From Plantago elongata (lineage: Eukaryota > Streptophyta > Magnoliopsida > Lamiales > Plantaginaceae): a stretch of DNA of 39,198 nt. The notes under the pieces are model-generated. The model was not told the DNA's origin and did not search any database. It was given only the letters and a program-made list of their open reading frames with translations. Location of the stretch: assembly GCA_036897095.1 (NCBI GenBank), contig JAYMSP010000906.1, forward strand, positions 1-39,198, given 5' to 3'. Every line of letters begins with the position of its first letter. Within the stretch, counting starts at the first letter, position 1. The position numbers were made by a program, and so were the translations under genes. Shown one piece after another: positions 32,960 to 39,198 of this stretch.

Positions 32960-33955
32960 TGTGTTAATATTTTAGAATACTAAAAGTAAATGTACGTGGA
33001 CTCTGCTCCATATTAAATAATATCATACAAATAAAACGTTTGAATTAATCATGTGTAATTTTGTCGGTTTAATAATTAAATCTGAACCTACCAATCATGT
33101 GTAATTATGGGTGTGCGCACTAAATTAGGCTATGCATGATCGAATTCCACTATATTATCCACAAGAGCGAGAAAAAGAACAAAAAATTCAGTAGTCAAAT
33201 CAAATGACTCAAACTATCCAATTTGGTGCATCGTAAAATCAACCCCAAATTTTGTCACATTGACTATAATCGTTGAATGATGTTCAGTAAATTACTGAAT
33301 CTACTTGTCTACAAACTGATGGAATTTAGCGTCTTTTTTAATTATTACATCAATATAACTCAAACACTAGAGAGTAGTAGTCGTAGGCTCGTAGCAAATA
33401 ACAATTGGTAGCGAACAACGTACGATGTCTACGGCACATTGGAGAGAAACTCCATTAATACTTGTGTTCGAAGTTTTAGAGCCAATTAATTAACTTCCAC
33501 AAAGTACGTAGAAGCTTCGCACTTGATAAAACACATGTGCCACAACAGCATCTTCTTGAAGAACGAGTAATTATGTAACTTAAATTTCACGGTGGAGTGT
33601 CTGGGTTTCTCTTTACCTTAGTGTCAAGTGTCACGAGATTTAATAACCCCATATGTATAAGAAAGATGCTTCCTTCAGTGTTACTACTACACAGTACACA
33701 CAGACACGGATTTAGTGAGCCCCTAGCTAGTTCCATCTATCTATCCATCTTGAGCGTTGAGTATTATATAATGCTAGTGATGCGATTTCATCATAAAATG
33801 CCTAATCACATTAATAAAAGAAGAATAATTGAATTAAATCTAAAATTAATTTGATGATTCAAATAGTAATAACATTATCATAATGTGAATTTTATATAGC
33901 TAGCTCCACATTAGCATATATGGATTAAGATGATGAGGCTAGTGAAATATTAACA
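32960..33955. other. Intergenic, no gene seen
   Basis: AT-rich. ATCATGTGTAATT is repeated at about 33047 and 33094. The open frame at 33597-33854 has no recognised domain. Confidence 0.45.
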
Positions 33956-33960
33956 CAACT

Positions 33961-34574
33961 TGTTAGGAACCCACACCTTCGTATCTGTATTTAATTATGT
34001 ATTTGATCTAATTAGTTAGTTGGTCCATTAATTATAGTCCGTGGGTATATTTAGTAGCTAGATATTATTAGATCTTGTCTTAATAGTTAAGTTTACTTGG
34101 TTATGAAGAATAATTAGTATATGTTAATTCTTGCTAGCTAAGTAGAATATATGGTTTGGAAATTCTTAGTGGGTCAAGCACATAGTAGTTGTAGAGTTTA
34201 TAAATACTTCAACCTCCTTCTCAGTTTAATAGGAATGAAAAAGATGAATTTATGAGTAGAACAAAGTGTTCTCCTGTAGATGCCTCGAGGAGGTAATTGT
34301 TTAGTACTTAAGTGTACCCTGGGATAAATTCGAGAGAGTATGCGTTTCTTTGGTTGCGGGAAGTCTCATGGATAGGTGAGTTTGTATTCTTGTATGCTAG
34401 CCGATCTATTCCGTCTAGAGATATAGGGTTGCTTGTGCTCTTTAGCACTGTGATCGTGTAGATCCGGAGTTTATCTAGTAGAATACCTCTTTGGTGTTCT
34501 AAGCCTTATACAGTGCATACGGGTATTTGGGTCGATTGAATGATTTGTAGCCAGATCTCTCTAGGAATCTAATA
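33961..34574 (+). repeat. 5' LTR
   Basis: It begins TGTTAGGAACC and ends TCTAATA just before the primer-binding site. It contains a TATA box (TTTATAAATAC near 34197-34207) and a transcribed-looking leader (CAGTTTAATAGGAATG). It aligns with 35116-35687 over almost all of its length. Confidence 0.85.
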
Positions 34575-34576
34575 TT

Positions 34577-34589
34577 TGGTATCTAGAGC
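34577..34589 (+). other. Primer-binding site (initiator tRNA-Met)
   Basis: TGGTATCTAGAGC compared with the usual plant TGGTATCAGAGC; there is one inserted base. It lies two bases after the LTR end. Confidence 0.75.
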
Positions 34590-34637
34590 CCGGTCCATCT
34601 GCATAGGCTTGGGTTAAGGGTATATTTTATCAACCAA

Positions 34638-34908
34638 GTGCTTTGCGAAACCAAGGAGGACCGACATCTAGTGGATCTGGTGAAGGAGATCCAATCTCAT
34701 ATAGCCGACTTGACGAGCTATGGAGGAGGAGAATCCGAAGATGTTGTGCAAATTGAGCTTTGCGAAAGCAGAGAGGACCAGAACCCGGTGGATCTGGTGG
34801 TTCGCGTTTGGAGGAGCTTCAGGCATGGGGAAAGGGTAGTCTCCGATCATGGATAGACAGCCATCGGAGGAAGGAAGGAGAACTGAGGTCATCGGACCTC
34901 CGCTAGGC
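34638..34908 (+). pseudogene. Internal ORF with a duplicated LCE(T/S)(K/R)ED motif
   Basis: An open frame without its own ATG (the first codon shown is GTG) encodes LCETKEDRHLVDLV and, 39 residues later, LCESREDQNPVDLV. The underlying DNA is an imperfect repeat about 117 bp apart (34638 and 34755). It occupies the gag position of the element. No zinc knuckle or known gag motif is visible. It may be the remnant of a gag-type protein or simply transcribed sequence. Confidence 0.35.
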
Positions 34909-35086
34909 TAGTCGCGCGGCGCGGCTAGTGGTGTTGCTGTCAACCGACATCAACACGGTACGGTTGCACCACCCTGGTGTAGCAAGTGGGCCAATCGAGA
35001 TTGTGTCATGGGAGGAGAAGAAGAAAAAAAAAGAAAAAGAAGAAAAATAATTCCGCTGCGTAGAACGACAAGGTCGGAGGCAGATA

Positions 35087-35687
35087 TGATGATCCACCAC
35101 TAAGCAATAGGCGGATGTCTAATTAGTTAGTTGGCCCATGGATTATAGCCCTTGGGTATATTTAGTAGCTAGATATTATTAGATCTTGTCTTAATAGTTA
35201 AATTTATTTGGTTAGGAAGAATAATTAATATATGGTAATTCCTGCTAGCTAAGTAGAATATCTGGTTAGGGGATTCTTAATGGGTCAGGCCCATAGTAGG
35301 TGTAGAGGTTATAAATAACTTAACCCCCTTCTCAGTTTAATAGGAATGAAAAAGATGAGTTTATGAGTAGAACAAAGTGTTCTCCTGCAGATGCCCCGAG
35401 GAGGTATACTGTTTAGTACTTAGGTGTACCCTGGAATAAATCATAGAGAGTAGGCGTCTCTATGGTTGCGGGAAGTCTCATGGATAGCTGGCTATGTGTT
35501 CTTGTGTGCTAGCCGATCTACTCCGTCTAGAGATATAGGGTTGCTTGTGCTCTTTAGCACTGTGATCGTGTAGATCTGGAGTTTATCTAGTAGAATACCT
35601 CGTTGGTGTTCTAAGGCCTTATACCATGCATACATGTATTTAAGTTGATTGACTGATTTGTAGCAAGATCTATCCAAGTACCTAACA
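35087..35687 (+). repeat. 3' LTR
   Basis: Closely similar to the 5' LTR from TCTAATTAGTTAGTTGG (35119) onward. The first ~30 bases have diverged, so the left edge (TGATGATCC at 35087) is inferred from LTR length. It ends CCTAACA and is followed by the CAACT duplication. Confidence 0.8.
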
Positions 35688-36074
35688 CAACTCTATGATA
35701 AGAAATTAAATTTTAAACCAGACTGGCTAATAGAATTGTAAGTTGCAAGTACATCACTGCAGTCTGCAGTAGATGCAGTAGATAAATATCAATCTGGAAG
35801 GGACAAAACATCAGGCTGTAAAGTCCCAAAATACAAATTTTGTGGCGGTCTGGAAGTTATGGCAAACAATAAGATGATCTTTCAAGACCTACCTGGCAAG
35901 ATCTGTCAAGATATATAACAAGACTCAACTTCAACTTGAAGAAGAACCCATCTCCTAGCTAGTGTATATTTCTATAAGCATAGGTTGCTTATTATTTTAT
36001 GTACACACTCTCTTACTCTGATTATTATTAATCTTCTATGAATATAGATTTCTCTCAATTTCTATATTGTAACA

Positions 36075-36087
36075 TGGTATCAGAGCC
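36075..36087 (+). other. Primer-binding site (initiator tRNA-Met)
   Basis: TGGTATCAGAGCC immediately follows the 5' LTR, an exact match to the standard plant site. Confidence 0.9.
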
Positions 36088-36097
36088 ATATCATCCT

Positions 36098-36145
36098 CAA
36101 TATATCCTACGTTGTTCTATGCAATATATCCTACGTTGTTCTATG
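36098..36145. repeat. Perfect 24-bp tandem duplication inside the TRIM element
   Basis: The 24 bases at 36098-36121 (starting CAATATATCC, ending TTCTATG) are repeated exactly at 36122-36145, just inside the primer-binding site. Confidence 0.95.
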
Positions 36146-36339
36146 CAACATCTTATTCTATTTTTTTCCCATTACTTCCACTATATATATTTTTTCTTTA
36201 CCAAAATTGGCTTGAATTTCTATACTGGAATCTGCTCTCGCCATTGATCTTGGACTGCTCTGTTCCGTACTTGCCTACTCTAGGCTTGCTACTTGTATTT
36301 AATGATTTCTTCGTCTTGTACTGCTTTGGTCCCTCTTTT

Positions 36340-36610
36340 TGCTTGCTCCGGGCCTTTCTCTATATGATTAGTTATCAATTACTTCTCTGTCTGATGGGCC
36401 TATCTCTTTAAGATCATATGTTGATCTCCTCTTTATCTCCGTCATCTCTGGGCCTATCTCTCTCTACCTGCTCTGGGTATTACTCTATGTGATCATACGC
36501 TGATCTCCTCTATTTCTATTTTTGTCTGCTCTGGGTATCTATATTTTGGTCTTATCCTGAAAGATCTCTATATATGCTTGTTTTGGATGTCTCTGTTTGC
36601 TCTGGGTTGC
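36340..36610. repeat. CTCTGGG-rich degenerate repeats inside the TRIM element
   Basis: TGCTCTGGGTAT and CTCTGGGCCTATCTCT recur with GATCATAYGYTGATCTCCTC blocks at about 36412 and 36492. The pattern is a set of imperfect tandem units of 80 bp or so, in pyrimidine-rich sequence. Confidence 0.6.
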
Positions 36611-37258
36611 TCTACTATTGTTATGGATCTTCTTTTTCCTCCGTTTTCTATTCAAGATGAACATTTGTGATTATCATGTTCCTCTTGAGGGTGGATGTCA
36701 AGATATATAACAAGACTCAACTTCAACTTCAAGAAGAACTCATCTCCTAGTCTACTTGGTATATTATCATATTGTATTTTGTATTAGACATCTTCTAGTA
36801 TTTAATTTTTATTTTCTAGTTGGATTAGACTAGCTAGTTTATATTTTTATATAAGTATAAGTTTCTTATTATTTTTTATACACTCTCTTACTTTGATTAT
36901 TATTAATTTTTTATCAATATAGATTTCTCTCAATTTATATATTGTAACAAGATCATGTGATCAGAATTTCTTCTAAATCAAGTATAGATTGTAAGCGGCA
37001 TCTCCGTGAAGATCACAGTAGCTTGGACTCTTACTGCGTGTGCCATCTAGATTTTTATTGGCAAGTGCAGGAATCGGATTTTCTAACACCTTTTAGTAAT
37101 ATGTAACAGCCAAATAAACCATACTAATGTGACATTATGCCGGAGCAATGTTGTATAGAGATTCCTGCAAATATCAAGGTGTATGATAAAAGCAATGTCA
37201 TATGCTGATTCCTGTATATATAGGTAAAGTTCGACGATAAACTTGAGACAATAATAGT

Positions 37259-37684
37259 CAAGGGTGGACCATAGACCCAAGCCCACCCAGAAATCTGAAT
37301 ATTGTTCATATAGTATATGTATCGAATGTTGAATGTCTAGTATTGTAGTGAAGTGGTATGATCTTCAGAACTTTTTAGTCTCTGGACATGGGTTCGATGC
37401 TTGTCTATAACGTCTTAGTTGTATTATTCTTCTTCGTCTTAACTCCTTTTTATTCTTCCTCTATTTATTTTATTTCATCATATAGTTGTCTATACAACTT
37501 CTGGCCTCATCTCTCTTTTTTTTTCTTCTCTTCATATGAATGCAACATCATGTTTTCCAAACTTTTAAACATATTCTTCTTATCATTTTCATGTTCTTAC
37601 TGTTTTACTATGTTTCTTTCACCAAACTAAAAATTATGTCGTTAAGAAAGCCCACCCAAAAAGATATTTCTGTATCCGCCCTTG
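37259..37684. mobile_element. hAT-like MITE
   Basis: A 426-bp element with ends CAAGGGTGGA and (inverted) CAAGGGCGGA. It is flanked by perfect 8-bp duplications ATAATAGT (37251-37258 and 37685-37692), the target-site length of hAT transposons. GCCCACCCA occurs near both ends in the same orientation. The interior contains a polymerase III-like pair, AGTGAAGTGGTATGATC and GGGTTCGATGC, of the kind seen in some tRNA-derived repeats. The open frame at 37388-37630 is low-complexity hydrophobic and not supported. Confidence 0.85.
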
Positions 37685-37796
37685 ATAATAGTACACAAGC
37701 TTAAGGGTAACATCATCGCATACTGCATAGTTACAATCATATGAACAAAAGCCCCGTAATCTGGATAATTTTAGTGGAGTGACATGACATATCACC

Positions 37797-37985
37797 TCAC
37801 CTGGCTGTTATTGCAAAGTTTGGCATTGTCAAATAGAAAAGCAAGTCCTTAATTGTAATACGGTCTGATGTGCAGCCAGTGTTGCAGCTCTCTTTCCTCC
37901 TTAAGTGCATCCTTTTTCTGGAGCAAACGCCCTGCTCCTTTGTAATGTGTATTACATGAGCAAGGACCATTTTGGAGGGTACCAC
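37797..37985 (-). pseudogene. Exon-like fragment, product unknown
   Basis: A minus-strand open stretch of about 62 codons ends at ACAGCCAG|GTGAGG, a good splice donor. Its composition is coding-like (VLAHVIHITKEQG, DRITIKDLLFYLT). Further along the same strand, TTCCAG followed by codons TATKFVFWDFTA then a stop (around 35840-35870) recalls the FVFWD-type segment of plant replication protein A-like OB-fold proteins. If the two belong together, the gene was split by the TRIM and hAT insertions between them. The link is speculative; no complete reading frame can be assembled. Confidence 0.25.
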
Positions 37986-37989
37986 TAAT

Positions 37990-38557
37990 TAAAGATTTAA
38001 AAACTGGAACGTCAAAGCTGCACTATGAACAAAATACTCACAGATCTACAGACGAAGCTCTGAAGCTGATCCATGACCTTTACTCTTTGTAAGAGTTCAC
38101 ACCTAGATGATAGTGTATAAATCAAGCTAAGTCAAAGTTCGAGAATTAGGTGGACTCTAGTGCGTCTTTGTTCTTCAAGCGAGTTATTTTATTAAGTCTT
38201 GGTTTGTAAGGTTTCAATAAGAATAACTTCTTCTTCTGGAATTCTGAGTCAAGACAAGGTCCGAGGCGATGATAGGTGGAGAGAGTGTTTCAAAGAGCCA
38301 ATACTTGAGAAGGGGTTAGACCCTTTTGGGCCGGTTTGACTGAGACAAACCGGGCTCGAACTTTATGTGTTTAGAGGCTGAAGAGCTTAGGCTCGATCCT
38401 CCAAAGTCTAGAGATTAGTATATTTAGTGGTAGGTGCTTACATTTATGAGGCATAAATGCCCTGTATTTATAGGGCAATCCCACCGAAGGTTTGGTTCTG
38501 ACAACTCGGAGTTATGTCGGACTAGCGGTATGAAGGCACGTGGAGCCGGTGAAAGTA
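37990..38557. other. Retroelement-like sequence without a gene
   Basis: It contains two inverted repeats: CCGGTTTG/CAAACCGG (38331-38338 and 38346-38353) and TGCCCT/AGGGCA around a TATTTAT (38459-38477). The second, GCCCTGTATTTATAGGGC, resembles the TATA region of many plant LTRs. No partner LTR lies inside the window. Confidence 0.35.
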
Positions 38558-39198
38558 TGTATGTCCTAGGGACAACTATTTACAAGGATGATATGTACTT
38601 ATTATTTTAATAATATTATTATTGGCATTGCATTTGTTGAATTGGTTATTTGGTTGTTTGAATAATTCAATAAGATGTTCCCTTGAACTGTGCGATTATC
38701 ACCAAGTGTGTGAGAACTTGGAGGACATAACGTAAGTCCTAAAATAGCCTCAATCGAGTGTCATTGAGATTTGGAATATTAACGACACGTTAGAGATTGA
38801 TATGTGATCTGCATCATATTCTTGGAGAATGTAGTAGCTCTCACGACTACGAATGACTTGGTCATTCATGATGGATGCATGGATACCTTAGAGGGTATTG
38901 GTAGACCCGCCGAGAAACCATTTGGTTAGTTCTATTCATGTCTATGAAAGTATTGGTTTTGTAAGGTGATGTATTAGTCCTTTGACTTAAGGTCAATACT
39001 ACTACATGTGTGAAGTCGTGTACTTTGACCATGACCAATGCTTGCACTCCTAATGGGGTAGATACAACATGAGTTGGGTATACCACGGAGTACATGGGAG
39101 TAGTAGTTGAGCCAAGGTAGAATTCATTCCTCTCAATAGACATTGGAGAGAATATTTTACATCTCATAGTTAGGTTGATCGTTAGTCATTGGCCAATG
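38558..39198. mobile_element. Possible LTR of an element running off the right edge
   Basis: Composition changes to repeat-like, moderately GC sequence from TGTATGTCCTAGG (38558) to the window end. No ORF is convincing (the minus-strand frame at 38862-39167 has no domains). A TG start is consistent with an LTR, but the other end lies outside the window. This rests on style only. Confidence 0.3.

Larger units (their letters stand above)
33961..35687 (+). mobile_element. Non-autonomous LTR retrotransposon, 1.73 kb
   Basis: The element starts TGTTAGG and ends CCTAACA, perfect inverted termini. It is flanked by identical 5-bp target duplications CAACT (33956-33960 and 35688-35692). LTRs of about 600 bp lie at 33961-34574 and about 35087-35687 and are closely similar except for the first 40 or so bases. 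A primer-binding site TGGTATCTAGAGC (34577-34589) matches the initiator tRNA-Met complement with one extra base. The internal region of about 510 bp has no protease, integrase or reverse transcriptase, so mobility must have depended on a partner. It holds a short ORF with an internal repeat and a purine-rich run. Confidence 0.9.
35904..36949 (+). mobile_element. TRIM-like LTR retroelement, 1.05 kb
   Basis: LTRs of 171 bp (35904-36074) and 254 bp (36696-36949) both start TGTCAAGATATATAACAAGA and end TATATTGTAACA or close to it. They are flanked by identical AGATC target duplications (35899-35903 and 36950-36954). TGGTATCAGAGCC at 36075 is a perfect initiator tRNA-Met primer site. TTGAGGGTGGA just before the 3' LTR is a polypurine tract. 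The left LTR lacks about 80 bp present in the right one, apparently removed between CTAG-containing repeats. The 621-bp interior has no coding domains; it is rich in CTCTGGG-type repeats. Confidence 0.9.

Noticed and set aside
36112-36411. 99-codon hydrophobic plus-strand frame
   Set aside because: It lies inside the TRIM-like element, in pyrimidine-rich repeats that give Leu/Phe/Tyr-rich translations by composition.
37388-37630. 80-codon hydrophobic frame
   Set aside because: It is internal to the hAT MITE bounded by ATAATAGT, with low-complexity TTC/TCT codons and no membrane-protein family signature.

Overview
This is nuclear DNA from a flowering plant. Three things show it: AT-rich sequence with spliced genes, a plant-type tRNA-His gene, secreted CEP hormone precursors, and a dense load of plant transposons (LTR elements primed by initiator tRNA-Met, hAT, Mutator and Stowaway-type MITEs, SINEs). 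Gene structure and repeat style fit a eudicot, perhaps an asterid, but the species cannot be read from the window.

Genes. Protein-coding content is low. Three intronless CEP (C-terminally encoded peptide) precursor genes lie on the minus strand at 7282-7542, 14943-15407 and 20478-20816. Each has a signal peptide, a GR(N/H)L segment just after it, a variable pro-region and a C-terminal 15-residue CEP hormone; the middle gene carries two. They form a local array about 5-8 kb apart. A six-exon minus-strand gene at 24431-27494 encodes a 343-residue, probably Golgi-anchored P-loop sulfotransferase; all five introns are GT-AG and every exon joins in frame. A tRNA-His(GUG) gene is at 8675-8746 (minus).

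Mobile DNA, left to right: a Mutator-like MITE (16-1088) with ~170-bp inverted repeats and near-matching 9-bp target duplications; a 5'-truncated LINE-like retroposon (2567-2925) inside a 16-bp duplication; a small LTR element (about 5040-6472, left edge uncertain) with a broken coiled-coil ORF; two copies (6887-6976 and 23733-23816) of a very short tRNA-like SINE, each with target duplications; a hAT-like element (18224-18960); a Stowaway MITE (32772-32957); a 1.7-kb non-autonomous LTR element (33961-35687, duplication CAACT); a 1.05-kb TRIM-like element (35904-36949, duplication AGATC); and a hAT-like MITE (37259-37684, duplication ATAATAGT). The right end (about 38200-39198) looks like further retroelement sequence running off the window.

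How it fits together. The CEP genes are the biological centre: CEP peptides are secreted, proline-modified signals perceived by CEPR-type leucine-rich-repeat receptor kinases in nitrogen-demand and root-growth signalling. The clustered copies differ in peptide position 1, in the residues at positions 6 and 9, and in hormone copy number, which suggests local duplication followed by diversification. The sulfotransferase is a neighbour with no demonstrated link to CEP maturation. From 27.8 kb rightward the window is mostly intergenic and transposon-derived. No CRISPR array, operon or bacterial feature is present.
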